Shown: positions 16,491 through 25,242, counted from the stretch's first letter. The stretch is 64,000 nucleotides of DNA from Chloroflexota bacterium (GCA_029561345.1 JAKQJC010000007.1:1-64000); one strand, 5' to 3'. Numbers and translations are program-made. The notes: generated by a model from the letters alone, not told the origin.

Positions 16491-17456
16491 TCAGGGATGG
16501 ACCAGGCCGTAATCGGGGAGCGGCACGGTTTGCAGCAGAATGCGCACCAGGTGGGCAGCCGTCAGGTTGTTCAGGCGCGCCGCCGGATTCACCACCAGGC
16601 GGTGAGCCAGCACCGGCTCTGCCAGGGCTTTGATGTCGTCGGGCAGCACAAATTCGCGCCCGCGCACCGCTGCCAGCGCCTGCCCGGCATGGTAAAGCCC
16701 CAGGCTGCCGCGCGGACTGGCTCCCAGGTCAATGTTTTCATTCTTGCGCGTGGCGCCAATGATATCCACAATGTATTCCTTGACCGCCGGCGAAACAAAC
16801 ACGCTGCGCGCGGTTTCCTGCATGGCCAGCAGTTCAGCCTGGCTGACCGCCTGCTCCAGGGTTTCAATGGGATGCCGAAACTGCTGGCGGTCCATGATGG
16901 CAATTTCATCCTGGCGGCCAGGATAACCCAGGCTCAGGCGCAGCAGAAAGCGGTCAAGCTGGGCTTCCGGCAGGGGAAAAGTGCCTTCGTATTCAATCGG
17001 GTTCTGGGTGCCAATCACCATGAAAGGCTCCGGCAGGATATGCGCCGCGCCGTCCACCGTCACCTGGTGTTCCTCCATGGCCTCCAGCAGGGCGCTCTGC
17101 GTTTTTGGGGTGGCGCGGTTGACCTCATCGGCCAGCACCACCTGGCTGATCAGCGGGCCGGGGATGAATTCAAAACTGCGCGTGGCCTGGTTGAAGATGG
17201 AAGTGCCGGTCAGGTCGCCCGGCAGCAGATCGGGGGTGAACTGAATGCGGTTGAAGCCGCAGCCCAGCGATTGGGCCAGGCTGCGCGCCAGCATGGTTTT
17301 ACCCACGCCGGGCACATCTTCAATCAGCAGGTGGCCGCGCGCCAGCAGGCAGGCCAGGGTCAGCTCCAAAACCGGGCGTTTGCCCACGATGACCTTTTCC
17401 AGGTTATCCAGAATGCGGTCCGACAGAGGTTTGATTTCAGCGATGGTGAGGGTCAT
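16491..17456 (-). CDS. MoxR-family AAA+ ATPase
   Basis: 321 aa. Walker A is DVPGVGKTM, Walker [16 protein letters not shown], and sensor 1 FMVIGTQNP, followed by the conserved [16 protein letters not shown]. The C-terminal lid contains the [12 protein letters not shown]-type sensor 2 segment. The frame is open upstream to 17528, but [11 protein letters not shown] at 17456 begins right after the upstream stop (17458) and is the natural start. A MoxR ATPase is expected to work on the DUF58 protein and the membrane transglutaminase encoded next. Confidence 0.96.
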   Translation of the reverse strand: MTLTIAEIKPLSDRILDNLEKVIVGKRPVLELTLACLLARGHLLIEDVPGVGKTMLARSLAQSLGCGFNRIQFTPDLLPGDLTGTSIFNQATRSFEFIPGPLISQVVLADEVNRATPKTQSALLEAMEEHQVTVDGAAHILPEPFMVIGTQNPIEYEGTFPLPEAQLDRFLLRLSLGYPGRQDEIAIMDRQQFRHPIETLEQAVSQAELLAMQETARSVFVSPAVKEYIVDIIGATRKNENIDLGASPRGSLGLYHAGQALAAVRGREFVLPDDIKALAEPVLAHRLVVNPAARLNNLTAAHLVRILLQTVPLPDYGLVHP

Positions 17457-17457
17457 A

Positions 17458-19293
17458 TTAGTGTGCCAGCATCTTCCATTTTTCAAAACGTTCCACTGAG
17501 CCCAGGCGGGCATAGGTGCGGTCCACATAAGGCCGGGTGAGCGCCGAACGGCTCGTCCAGAACAGGGGGATGACGACAGCCGCCTCGGTCAGCACCAGGT
17601 TTTCTACCTGATTATACAGTTTGGTGCGCATATACGCATCATTCGCCGCACGAATTTGCGTCAGATAACGGTCAAATCGAGTTTTATCCCAGCCGCTGTT
17701 GATGCCGCTATCACCGCGGGCATCCCACAAATTCATATACAGACTGACGGGGGCAAAAAAGTCATAGCAGTAGCCGCGCCGCCAGAGGTTAGGCGCAGAG
17801 CTGCTCCAGATATCATAGGCGGTATAATTGACTTCCTGAATTTCAACCGTCACGCCCAGGTTTGCCTGCCACTGCGCCGCAGCTGAACTCGCCATCAGGC
17901 GGGCAAAATCGCTGGCGGTGGAAGGGAGGGTGAACACCGGCACAGGTATTTTCTGCGGGTTGGCATAGGCCTGTTTCAGCAGGCGCTGCGCTTTCTGCAG
18001 ATCAAATGTGATGGTTGTCTCAAGCGGTTCGCCGGTCAGCCAGGGCTGGGCAATGCGTTCCGCCGGATAACTGCCCATGCGCCCCACATCGGCGATAATT
18101 TTGCTGCGGTCCAGGGCCAGCGAGAAGGCCAGGCGCACATCCGGGTTATCAAACGGCGGCTGGCTGGTGTTAAAACCAAGATAATACAGGCAGGCTCCGG
18201 GCGAGGTTGTGAGCTGCTTGCTCAGGGTTTTATCCTGACTGACCGTGTTATATTCCTCCTGGCCCAGCCAGTTGACATCCAGTTTTTGGGTCAGGTAAAG
18301 GCCCTGGCGAACATCCGGCTGAGCCAGGGTCATGTGCACCTCATCAAGGGTCGGCGCCGGAACGGCCTCTGTGCCTTTCCAGAACGGGTTGCGCACCATC
18401 GTCAGGCTGCTTTCCGGCGTCCATTCTTTCAAGGCAAATGGGCCGTAGGTGGCAATAAAATCGGGTTGGGTCCAGAATTCCCCGCTGAGTTCGATGGCAA
18501 AAGCCGGCTGCGCCGCCATCCAGACGCTGTCGGCCAGTTCGCCCAGGTAACTGGCGGGGCGCACTAATTTGATGACCAGAGTGCGGTCATCAACAGCATG
18601 CACGCCCAGGCTGCTCTGCGGCCCCTGGTAATCGGCTGCGCCTTCAATATCCTCAAAGACAAAACCATTCCCCGTATCAAGGTTTGGATCCAGCACGCGC
18701 CGGATGCCGTATTCCACGTCGGCAGCTCTGACCATGCGCGCCTGGCCGTTTTCCATGATCTGTTCCACCTTGCCCGACATGGTATTAAAACGCACCCAGG
18801 AGATATCCTCCTGCAGGGTAAAGGTCCAGGTCAGGCCGTCCGCTGCAACAGTCCAGGTGGCGGCCAGGCCCGGCTGCACCGCCCCGCTGACCTCATCCAG
18901 GCGGGTGAGGCCGACAAAAAGTTCGGAAGGCGCCTGATTCGAGGCGCCGTAAGACATGGCCGGGTCAATGGAGTAGGGGCTGTCGTCGCCGATGCGCAGT
19001 GTCTGAACATCGTCCAGCCTGGGCCCGGCTGTGGGGGCAGGGGTGGGGGTGGAAAGCGGTTTCTCTGTGGGCTTCAGGGCAGACTCCTGCGGCGTGGAGG
19101 CGGGTTCCTGGCCGGCCACAATGGGCTGCGGGGTGGGCTGGCGGGTACCGGCCAGGTGTTCAGCCAGCATGGCATCCGCCATTTTAACCGCGCGCGCATC
19201 CGCTTCTTCAGCAGAAAGGGCCGCGCAGCCGCTGGAGGCCAGCAGGCTCAACAGGGTGAGGCCGATCAACAAACGTTTTAAAATGGGCTTCAT
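17458..19293 (-). CDS. Extracytoplasmic solute-binding lipoprotein, peptide/nickel (family 5) type
   Basis: 611 aa. The signal peptide ends in LASSGC, a lipobox-like site with Cys23, followed by a Pro/Thr-rich linker (to about residue 90). The rest has the SBP family 5 layout: [28 protein letters not shown] and [22 protein letters not shown] at the N-lobe, [16 protein letters not shown] in the middle, and a C-lobe with [16 protein letters not shown]. Members normally bind oligopeptides, nickel or sugars for ABC importers, but no permease or ATPase genes are nearby. It lies between a TPR membrane protein (15 nt upstream) and MoxR (1 nt downstream), so it may sense or deliver something to that envelope machine. 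Confidence 0.92.
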   Translation of the reverse strand: MKPILKRLLIGLTLLSLLASSGCAALSAEEADARAVKMADAMLAEHLAGTRQPTPQPIVAGQEPASTPQESALKPTEKPLSTPTPAPTAGPRLDDVQTLRIGDDSPYSIDPAMSYGASNQAPSELFVGLTRLDEVSGAVQPGLAATWTVAADGLTWTFTLQEDISWVRFNTMSGKVEQIMENGQARMVRAADVEYGIRRVLDPNLDTGNGFVFEDIEGAADYQGPQSSLGVHAVDDRTLVIKLVRPASYLGELADSVWMAAQPAFAIELSGEFWTQPDFIATYGPFALKEWTPESSLTMVRNPFWKGTEAVPAPTLDEVHMTLAQPDVRQGLYLTQKLDVNWLGQEEYNTVSQDKTLSKQLTTSPGACLYYLGFNTSQPPFDNPDVRLAFSLALDRSKIIADVGRMGSYPAERIAQPWLTGEPLETTITFDLQKAQRLLKQAYANPQKIPVPVFTLPSTASDFARLMASSAAAQWQANLGVTVEIQEVNYTAYDIWSSSAPNLWRRGYCYDFFAPVSLYMNLWDARGDSGINSGWDKTRFDRYLTQIRAANDAYMRTKLYNQVENLVLTEAAVVIPLFWTSRSALTRPYVDRTYARLGSVERFEKWKMLAH

Positions 19294-19307
19294 CTTCTTT
19301 TGCCTCC

Positions 19308-22300
19308 TTAACGGATCACGCTGACCAGCCAGTTATAGACATCCGATGTGTTGGCGCCTGATCCGCTCAGGTAATCAGTGCTGCTGTAAAAATAGCGGGA
19401 ATCAGGGCAGTCGCCCGGCATGCCGCCGGTGAAGCTGCGTGAAGCCACCACAGCACCCGTGGTCACATCGCGCACCGAGTAGGTCCAGACCACCTGGACA
19501 CGGACCAGCGTATGACCGCCAGTATAACTGCATCTTTGAATCTCGTTGTTGCTCTCATTCATGCGCACAGCATAGCGGAAATGTCCCGGGTATGTTGGAG
19601 AGTAAGAAGAGGGCAGGCTCACTGAGCCGTTGCAGACGATGGCCTTGGGTGATTCGCCAAGAATGCCCACCGCCGGAGAAGCGGCGCGCCTGTTGGCGCA
19701 GGCCGCGGCTTGCGCCTCTGAAAGCACCTGCTGTCCCTGAGAGCCAGTGTCGCGGGCCAGGGCATAGACGGCTTCAAGGTAGGTTTCCTGGGCCAGCTGC
19801 TTCACCGACGCGCTGTGAGCTGCCTTGCGCGCCGCATCGTATTTTTCAATGGCGCCAATAAAATCACTTTGATCGAGGAAGGTTTTTCCCCAGCCCATAT
19901 AGGCATTGGCCAGACCATCAGCCACGGCATTTTTCAGATCAGCGCTGGTGGCGCCGGTGAGAACCTGGTTGAGATTGTCGATGGCCTCTTCATACCGGCC
20001 GCTCGCCACCAGATCATTGGCGGCGCCCACATACATCATCGGGATGGCCGCTTTGGCCTCCTTGGCCTGAGGCAGATCGCTGTAATTCTGAATAATGGCT
20101 TCATAGGCGGTCACAGCTTCAATATACGCTTTTTGATCGCTGAGCTGATTGCCCCATTCCAGGTAGGTGGCGGCGGCGGCCTCGCGCGCCTGCTTTGCTG
20201 ACGGCAGGTCGCTGTACTGGTTGACCACAGCTTCGTAGGCCGTCACAGCCTGGGCATAATTTTTTTGGTCTTTGAGCTGGCTGCCCCATTCCATATAAGC
20301 AGAGGCCGCCTCATCGCGGGCCAGGGTGGCCGGCGGTTGATCAGCAAAGCGGATCACAATGTCTTCATAACGGGCCACCGCATCGCTAAATTGGCCCGCC
20401 TGGCGCAGTTCAGCACCCCGGCTGAACAGCGTCTCAGCCGCTTCCACCCGGGCGGTGACCGTGGAGGGAGTGTCGGCAAAATCAGCCAGCACCAGGTCAT
20501 ATTGCTTTATCGCATCATCCAGGCTGCCCTGCTGGCGCAGCTGCTGGGCCCGGCGCAGGTGACTCTCCGCAGCCAGCGGGCGCAGATCAGCGGCTTCGGT
20601 TTCGGTGAAGCGCCGGAAAATGGTCTCATAGATGGCGGCAGCCTTCTCAAACTGCCCGGCCTGGAACTGGCTGGCCGCCCAGGCGCTGTGAACAGCAAGG
20701 CTGGTTTTGCGGGCGGCGGCGGCAGTGTTCTTTTGGGCGGCATATTGAGCTTCGATCACATCCAGTTTTTCCACTGCGGCTTCAAATTCTTTTTGCTCAA
20801 ACAACGCCTCGCCCCAATCCAGGTAAGTCTGGGCAGCGCGCTGTTGACCGGTTTCCAGCAGGCTGGTGTCTGCGTAATCAGCGATAATTTGTTCAAAGGC
20901 TTCAACCGCGCCGGCATGATCTTTTTGCGCTGCTTTGGCATCTCCCTTGGAGAGGATGCTCAGGGCGGCCTTCTCCCGGCCCTCTTTGGCTTCTTTCAGG
21001 TCCGGATAGTCCTGGTAAACCGTGGTAAATTGTTTCAATGCCTGTTCATAGTCGGCGGCCTGAAAGAGGCTGTCGCCCCAGGCAAGAAAATTGACCGCCT
21101 GTTTCTGACGGGCATCGGCCGTTTCAGGAGCCTCCGGGTAGGCGGCGGTGACCTGTTTGTACTGGTCAATGGCTTCTTTGTATTTTCCGGCCGCCGATAA
21201 TTCATCTCCCCAGGCAGCATAGACCCTGGCACTGCTCAGGCGAGCGCCCATCAGCCGGGCGCTGCCGCCAAAACGGCTGGCATGCACTTCATAGAGCTGG
21301 GCCGCCCGGGCAAAATCTTTATCCGCATAAGCCTTATCTGCAGAAATCAGCAGGGCTGTTTCAGCCATCTTATCGCTGGCATCCTTCAGATTTGGATTGA
21401 GGGTCAGGCTGAACCAGTGGACCATGCGCTCCATTCCGCTAAAAGCAGCGCGGTCATCCGCCGCCTGGTAAGCAGCCAGACTGGCTTCATAGATCTTTTG
21501 CCCGGCATCGTAATACAGATACAATCCGGTTGTTTCAACGGCCAGAACAACCAGAGCTGCCAGCACTGGAAAGACATGCTTGGGCTGCCGCCAGGTGACC
21601 TGTTTGGAGGCCAGCAGCCAGGCATCGATGCCTTCCCAGGCGGCCAGCAAGGTCAGCCCCAGCAGCCAGATGCCCGGAACCCCCGCGCCGCCGGTGAAAT
21701 AGGCCGCCAGCGCCAGCCCGCTGAAGAGGAGAAAATAGATGACAAACCGCAGCCACTGACCCAGGTAAGCATAACCCAGCCCCAAACCGCTGAGGTTGAG
21801 CAGGGCAGCGCCAATGGGAGAAACCGCGCGCGTCACAGGCGGCTTTGGGGGCGGCGGGGGCGTTTTCCGCTGCGGAACGGTCACTGCCTCGACAGGGGTT
21901 GGGCGCGGCGGCGCAGGTTGGATGACTGGCGCCGCGGGCGGCATCTTGTTGGCGCGGCCCACAGCCTGGGTCTGGGGCGGCGGAGGAATCACCAGCGGCG
22001 GCTGGCTGGCGCTCATGCGCACCTGTTCGATCTGGGCAGCGCCTGCCAGCGGCAGCAATGCCTTATCGGCGGCCTGCCACCAGGCCGCAGCCTGGGCGCG
22101 CGCCGCCGCATGGTCGCTGGCTATGCAGTTCACGCAGTCATCGCATACCAGCCAGGGCAGCGGCCGCTGGGCAGATTCACGGGCAATATCCAACCGCGCC
22201 GGTGATATCAGCAGGTCATCCAGGGTGCTGATCTTCTTTTGAGCCAGTTCATAGCGGTGGATGGCAATGTATTTTTCCCAATATCCCGGGCTGCTGACCA

Positions 22301-22379
22301 CCTGGACGGTGGAAAAAATATAACCTTCCGGTTCCATCACCGGCAGCCCGCAAACATGGCAGGGTGCAACAGACGCCAT
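19308..22379 (-). CDS. Large membrane protein with N-terminal zinc ribbon and tandem TPR-like repeats
   Basis: 1023 aa, start set by GGAGGAGG before ATG at 22379. Residues 7-10 (CHVC) and a later CDDCVNC pair suggest a zinc ribbon. A Pro-rich linker leads to about three membrane helices (for example LRFVIYFLLFSGLALAAYF). The rest is a long array of 40-50-residue YbgF/TPR-like repeats with the consensus W(G/A)..L....Y..A...Y..I...Y.D.P, up to about residue 880. A C-terminal beta-rich domain (about 900-1023) contains CSYTGGHTLVRVQVVWTYSV. It is first in the operon with the solute-binding lipoprotein, MoxR, DUF58 protein and transglutaminase, and is plausibly the scaffold of that complex. No catalytic site was seen. 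Confidence 0.85.
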   Translation of the reverse strand: MASVAPCHVCGLPVMEPEGYIFSTVQVVSSPGYWEKYIAIHRYELAQKKISTLDDLLISPARLDIARESAQRPLPWLVCDDCVNCIASDHAAARAQAAAWWQAADKALLPLAGAAQIEQVRMSASQPPLVIPPPPQTQAVGRANKMPPAAPVIQPAPPRPTPVEAVTVPQRKTPPPPPKPPVTRAVSPIGAALLNLSGLGLGYAYLGQWLRFVIYFLLFSGLALAAYFTGGAGVPGIWLLGLTLLAAWEGIDAWLLASKQVTWRQPKHVFPVLAALVVLAVETTGLYLYYDAGQKIYEASLAAYQAADDRAAFSGMERMVHWFSLTLNPNLKDASDKMAETALLISADKAYADKDFARAAQLYEVHASRFGGSARLMGARLSSARVYAAWGDELSAAGKYKEAIDQYKQVTAAYPEAPETADARQKQAVNFLAWGDSLFQAADYEQALKQFTTVYQDYPDLKEAKEGREKAALSILSKGDAKAAQKDHAGAVEAFEQIIADYADTSLLETGQQRAAQTYLDWGEALFEQKEFEAAVEKLDVIEAQYAAQKNTAAAARKTSLAVHSAWAASQFQAGQFEKAAAIYETIFRRFTETEAADLRPLAAESHLRRAQQLRQQGSLDDAIKQYDLVLADFADTPSTVTARVEAAETLFSRGAELRQAGQFSDAVARYEDIVIRFADQPPATLARDEAASAYMEWGSQLKDQKNYAQAVTAYEAVVNQYSDLPSAKQAREAAAATYLEWGNQLSDQKAYIEAVTAYEAIIQNYSDLPQAKEAKAAIPMMYVGAANDLVASGRYEEAIDNLNQVLTGATSADLKNAVADGLANAYMGWGKTFLDQSDFIGAIEKYDAARKAAHSASVKQLAQETYLEAVYALARDTGSQGQQVLSEAQAAACANRRAASPAVGILGESPKAIVCNGSVSLPSSYSPTYPGHFRYAVRMNESNNEIQRCSYTGGHTLVRVQVVWTYSVRDVTTGAVVASRSFTGGMPGDCPDSRYFYSSTDYLSGSGANTSDVYNWLVSVIR

Positions 22380-22428
22380 ATAACCTCCTCCAGGTAATAA
22401 TAAACGAGACAAGACAGACGCCATGATT

Positions 22429-22434
22429 ATTATA
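22429..22434 (-). promoter_or_regulatory. -10 box upstream of the TPR-SBP-MoxR-DUF58-transglutaminase operon
   Basis: Perfect TATAAT on the minus strand about 50 nt before the TPR gene start. No good -35 hexamer is seen at 16-18 nt, so this may be an activated promoter. Confidence 0.4.
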
Positions 22435-22519
22435 CGCTGGAAGGAAAAAACATGGCCCTGAAAGATGGGCGGCAAAGCTGCTCATCTGCCTGGTCATTAA
22501 AATTCACCCCATGTCCCGG

Positions 22520-22548
22520 TTGACAAAGTAGAACTATTGTTCTAAAAT
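22520..22548 (+). promoter_or_regulatory. Promoter of the GyrI-like gene
   Basis: TTGACA (22520-22525), 17-nt spacer, TAAAAT (22543-22548), near-consensus and about 45 nt upstream of the start. Confidence 0.85.
22529..22544. promoter_or_regulatory. LexA-box-like palindrome inside the GyrI-like gene promoter
   Basis: Perfect 16-bp palindrome TAGAAC-TATT-GTTCTA lying between the -35 and -10 boxes. Its core GAAC-N4-GTTC is the known LexA operator form of Gram-positive bacteria. A repressor bound here would block the promoter. Binding by LexA is inferred from the pattern alone. Confidence 0.55.
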
Positions 22549-22594
22549 AAATCTATCAACCTGACCATTCACTTTTCCTACAGGAGCTAAGATC

Positions 22595-23062
22595 ATGTTT
22601 TTCAAATGTGAAACCTTTGAACAGATTGAACAACCTGTTCTCACCATCCGCACCACCACTTCTGTCAGCGAGCTGCCTTCCCTGATCGGCAGCGCTTATG
22701 AACAGGTGATGGCGCATCTTTCAAGCCTGGGTCAACAGCCTGCCGGCGATCCATTTGTCATCTATTACAACATGGATATGCAGGCGTTGGATGTGGAAAT
22801 GGGTTATCCGGTAAAGAGTTCCCTGCCCGGCAGCGGTGACGTGCAGCTCTCGCACCTGCCGGCCGGCCCCATGGCCGCCTGCCTTTATACCGGGCCTTAC
22901 GCCGATTGCGCCCCGGCCTATGAAGCGCTGACCACCTGGGTCGTGGATAATGGCTATGAAACCACCGGTGTATCTGTGGAATATTACCTCAACAGCCCCG
23001 CTCAAACGCCTCCTGAGCAGCTCCAGACGCGCATCGTCTTTCCACTGCAAAAACCGGCCTGA
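22595..23062 (+). CDS. GyrI-like small-molecule-binding (AraC effector-binding) protein
   Basis: 155 aa, a stand-alone effector-binding domain of the GyrI/SOUL type. Tandem alpha-beta units are recognisable (IEQPVLTIRTTTSVSELPSLIGSAYEQV, DPFVIYYNMD, LPAGPMAACLYTGPYADCAPAYEAL, YYLNSPAQTPPEQLQTRIVFPL). The ending with Glu and an aromatic pocket is typical. Family members bind or hydrolyse planar cationic compounds, or inhibit gyrase (SbmC/GyrI in E. coli is SOS-regulated). It is monocistronic, with a strong promoter overlapped by a GAAC-N4-GTTC palindrome, so SOS-type induction is a reasonable hypothesis. No HTH is attached. Confidence 0.88.
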   Translation: MFFKCETFEQIEQPVLTIRTTTSVSELPSLIGSAYEQVMAHLSSLGQQPAGDPFVIYYNMDMQALDVEMGYPVKSSLPGSGDVQLSHLPAGPMAACLYTGPYADCAPAYEALTTWVVDNGYETTGVSVEYYLNSPAQTPPEQLQTRIVFPLQKPA

Positions 23063-23082
23063 ACCATAGCCTTTATACCTGA

Positions 23083-23119
23083 ACCTCCGGAGGCTGTCCT
23101 GCTTTCGGAGGTCTTTTTT
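23083..23119 (+). terminator. Terminator after the GyrI-like gene
   Basis: ACCTCCG/CGGAGGT (23083-23089 with 23106-23112) followed by CTTTTTTA. Confidence 0.75.
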
Positions 23120-23190
23120 ATCACCAGAATCATTTCAGGCTGCCTGCGCTTCAGGCATTTTCTCGGCCGGCGCATCTTTGAACGCCATGT

Positions 23191-23322
23191 TCAGCTGGAG
23201 GTGGACTGGATGCGGGTGCGTTCTGCCGCAGCCACTGCCAGAATGATCAGTTTATCAGGAATGGCCCACAGCGGTTCGGTGTAGATGCAGCCACGCTGAT
23301 TGCCGCGCAGGCTGTGTTTTTT
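23191..23322 (-). pseudogene. Possible remnant of an MFS transporter N-terminus
   Basis: In the otherwise gene-free 23120-23431 stretch, one minus-strand frame reads LRGNQRGCIYTEPLWAIP and then loses likeness and stops. The EPLWxIP pattern resembles the N-terminus of a major facilitator subfamily common in Gram-positive and Chloroflexota genomes. A ribosome-binding-like AAGGAGG sits just upstream at about 23334-23340, but no start codon is in frame. Interpreted as a decayed gene fragment. Similarity is from memory of the family pattern only. Confidence 0.33.
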
Positions 23323-23431
23323 TCAATCTGATGCCTCCTTGAGATCAATCAGGCTTTGGTTGACAGGGTTACGACGGTTGTGGCTTGCATTAAAACCCTT
23401 TCGTTTTCGCTAACAAATCAAGCGGGCAAAA

Positions 23432-23938
23432 TCAGGCGGGAAGGCGGCCTCCCCACAGCCGCCTTTCCACCAGCCAGGCATCGGCAGGCGCCAGCAGCTT
23501 CACCGGGCTGGCATCCAGCCAGGCGCGCGCCTGGGCATCGAGATTGAATGAGGCTTCAAAGAGCCGGTAAATGGCATCGTTGTCATCATCGGCGGCAATC
23601 CGGTTGATCGAGACGGCGCCGCAGTCGCTGCAGCCGTGAATCAGCATCAGTTCGCCCTGGTTGGCGCCGTATTTTTTGCGGCTTTGCTTCAGAGTCAGGC
23701 CAATGGGGCGCATGGCGCCGCGGCAGGCCGAAAGACGGTCTCCCGCGGCGTACAGATCCATGTGGCGCGACCAGAGGCAGAAGGGGCAGTGGTTGCGGTT
23801 GTGCACGCCGCACACCAGCGGGTTGGCGGTGACATAGGCGCGGCAGTGAACGCAGTTGAAATCGCTGTTGATACCACCATAATTGGGGTTGCCGTGCGGG
23901 CCGGTGAGCATGGGGTGGTCGTAAAGATGGCGGCTCAT
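23432..23938 (-). CDS. RNHCP-domain zinc protein
   Basis: 168 aa. The N-terminal part carries the domain's namesake motif in HNRNHCPFCLWSRHMD, preceded by FNCVHCRAYV and followed by the HGCSDCGAVSINRI pair, giving three CxxC or CxxxC sites that probably hold zinc. The C-terminal half (ASFNLDAQARAWLDASPV) is helical. Function of the family is not established. The start overlaps the rsgA stop as ATGA, so its translation is coupled to a ribosome-assembly GTPase. That suggests, as inference, a role at the ribosome or on RNA. Confidence 0.88.
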   Translation of the reverse strand: MSRHLYDHPMLTGPHGNPNYGGINSDFNCVHCRAYVTANPLVCGVHNRNHCPFCLWSRHMDLYAAGDRLSACRGAMRPIGLTLKQSRKKYGANQGELMLIHGCSDCGAVSINRIAADDDNDAIYRLFEASFNLDAQARAWLDASPVKLLAPADAWLVERRLWGGRLPA

Positions 23939-24927
23939 GCTTCGGCCCTCAGGTGCAAGTAGCTTTGCCAGCGGCGCGGGCTGATCTGCCCGGCGGTGAC
24001 CGCCTTGCGCACGGCGCAGCCGGGTTCTTCATCGTGGCGGCAGTTGAGGCCAAAGCGGCACTGCCCCAGGTAAGGACGCATTTCAGGGAAGCAGCCAGGC
24101 AGTTCATCTTCACTGATATCCCACAGGCCAAATTCGCGCACCCCCGGCGTATCCAGAATGGAACCGCCGAAATCCAGCTCGAACATTTCGAGGTGGGTGG
24201 TGGTGTGCTTCCCCTTGCCGGTGATCTGGCTGACGGCGTTGACGCGCAGGCCCAGACCGGGCTGCAGGGCATTCAGCAGGGAGGTTTTGCCCACCCCCGA
24301 TTTGCCCATCAGCACCGACATGCGCCCTGCTAGCGTCTCGCGCACTTCATCAAGGCCGGCGCGGCTGTTGGCGCTGGCCAGCAGCACGGGATACCCCGCC
24401 TGGCGGTACTCGGCGGCTGCCTGCAGCAGGTCAGCTTCCACCCGCCCGTTTTCGTCCATCGCCAGGTCCAGCTTGGTGATGCAGATGACGGCAGGCACGC
24501 CGGCGGCTTCAGCCATCACCAGGTAACGGTCAAGCATGCCCCATTTTGGGGCCGGGTTGGCTGCTGCAAACACCGGCACCACCTGGTCCACATTGGCGGC
24601 AATGATCTGCTCGAAAGCATGGGCGCCGGGCATGGGGGTGGCGGTGGGGCGCGAAAGGTGGTTGCGGCGCGGCTCAACGGCAGTGATCTGCCCGCTGCCG
24701 CCGCCAGTTTCGCTGACTAAAACCACATCGCCCACGGCCACCGGATCGGTGTGTTCAAAGGTGTGATCCACTTTCTGGCGTCCGCGCCCTTCGGGCGGTG
24801 TTTTGGCACGCAGGCGCGGCGAAAGGGTGCAGTTGAGGCTGCGGTCAGAGAGGTGAACGGTATAGATACCGGTGTTCTTTTTGAAGACGATACCCTTGTT
24901 CGGGTCGGTGATGCGGTCAGTACTCAT
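23935..24927 (-). CDS. rsgA: Small ribosomal subunit biogenesis GTPase RsgA (YjeQ/YloQ)
   Basis: 330 aa. An N-terminal OB-fold (about 12-90) is followed by the circularly permuted GTPase order: G4 TKLD (151-154), G1 GKSGVGKT (208-215), G3 DTPG (259-262). The C-terminal zinc finger has Cys290, Cys296, His298 and Cys304. RsgA checks the decoding centre of late 30S particles and is released by GTP hydrolysis. The start has CTTAAGGAA upstream. A strong intrinsic terminator lies only 17 nt before the start and belongs to a leader with a small ORF, so expression is probably set by attenuation. It is co-translated with the RNHCP protein. Confidence 0.97.
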   Translation of the reverse strand: MSTDRITDPNKGIVFKKNTGIYTVHLSDRSLNCTLSPRLRAKTPPEGRGRQKVDHTFEHTDPVAVGDVVLVSETGGGSGQITAVEPRRNHLSRPTATPMPGAHAFEQIIAANVDQVVPVFAAANPAPKWGMLDRYLVMAEAAGVPAVICITKLDLAMDENGRVEADLLQAAAEYRQAGYPVLLASANSRAGLDEVRETLAGRMSVLMGKSGVGKTSLLNALQPGLGLRVNAVSQITGKGKHTTTHLEMFELDFGGSILDTPGVREFGLWDISEDELPGCFPEMRPYLGQCRFGLNCRHDEEPGCAVRKAVTAGQISPRRWQSYLHLRAEA

Positions 24928-24944
24928 CGTAGAAATTCCTTAAG

Positions 24945-24979
24945 AAAAAAAGCCAGCCACGAGATATCCCGTGGCTGGC
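24945..24979 (-). terminator. Attenuator terminator upstream of rsgA
   Basis: Perfect 10-bp stem GCCAGCCACG/CGTGGCTGGC (24970-24979 with 24952-24961), 8-nt loop, then seven T residues on the minus strand (24945-24951). It stands between the leader peptide ORF and the rsgA start, so it must be read through for rsgA expression. Confidence 0.92.
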
Positions 24980-25149
24980 GGTGTTTTGATTCATGCATGG
25001 ATGCGCGGCAGGGTCACAGGGCCGCGGGACGGCCTCTGGACAGGCTTAAATCAAAAGCCACGGGAACATGAACGCGCCCGTGGCCAGATGGTCTTATTCT
25101 TAAGGAATAAAGACGGATCTCAGCCTAGAAGGACAGGCGCGTCCATGTC
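24968..25149 (-). promoter_or_regulatory. Mutually exclusive attenuator RNA structures of the rsgA leader
   Basis: Three alternative pairings are visible. (a) Segment 1 (25136-25149, inside the leader ORF) pairs over 14 bp, with two G-U pairs, with segment 2 (25065-25078). (b) Hairpin A pairs GCCACGGG (25077-25084) with CCCGTGGC (25057-25064) and holds most of segment 2 in its loop. (c) TCCCGTGGCT (25056-25065) pairs perfectly with AGCCACGGGA (24967-24976), the 5' arm of the terminator. Pairing (a) breaks hairpin A and frees the strand needed for antiterminator (c). Hairpin A leaves the terminator free to form. A further hairpin, GTCTT(T)ATTC/GAATAAGAC, spans 25091-25114. Confidence 0.72.
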
Positions 25150-25193
25150 TCTTGTATGGAAACAAGCACCGATGCATTGTATTTATTAGACAT
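25125..25193 (-). CDS. Leader peptide of the rsgA operon (22 aa)
   Basis: Start ATG at 25193 with an ideal AAAGGAG (25202-25208) 8 nt upstream, and stop TAG at 25125-25127. The peptide begins MSNKYNASVLV and ends ETWTRLSF. It has no coding match I recognise and is too short for a domain. Its last codons (Thr-Trp-Thr-Arg region) contain RNA segment 1 of the attenuator, so a ribosome on these codons would decide the fold downstream. A good promoter precedes it. Interpreted as a regulatory leader ORF; whether the peptide stalls ribosomes in response to a compound cannot be told from sequence. Confidence 0.75.
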   Translation of the reverse strand: MSNKYNASVLVSIQETWTRLSF

Positions 25194-25242
25194 AAAACGC
25201 GCTCCTTTCTTTAGAGATCCGCAAAAAATTTCAGACAGTCAG

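Noticed and set aside
15314-17540. Long plus-strand frames (15314-16372, 16311-17540)
   Set aside because: Antisense to the DUF58 and MoxR genes; composition typical of shadow frames.
23360-23365. TTGACA in the gap before the RNHCP gene end taken as a promoter
   Set aside because: No -10 box at a workable distance and no plus-strand gene follows.
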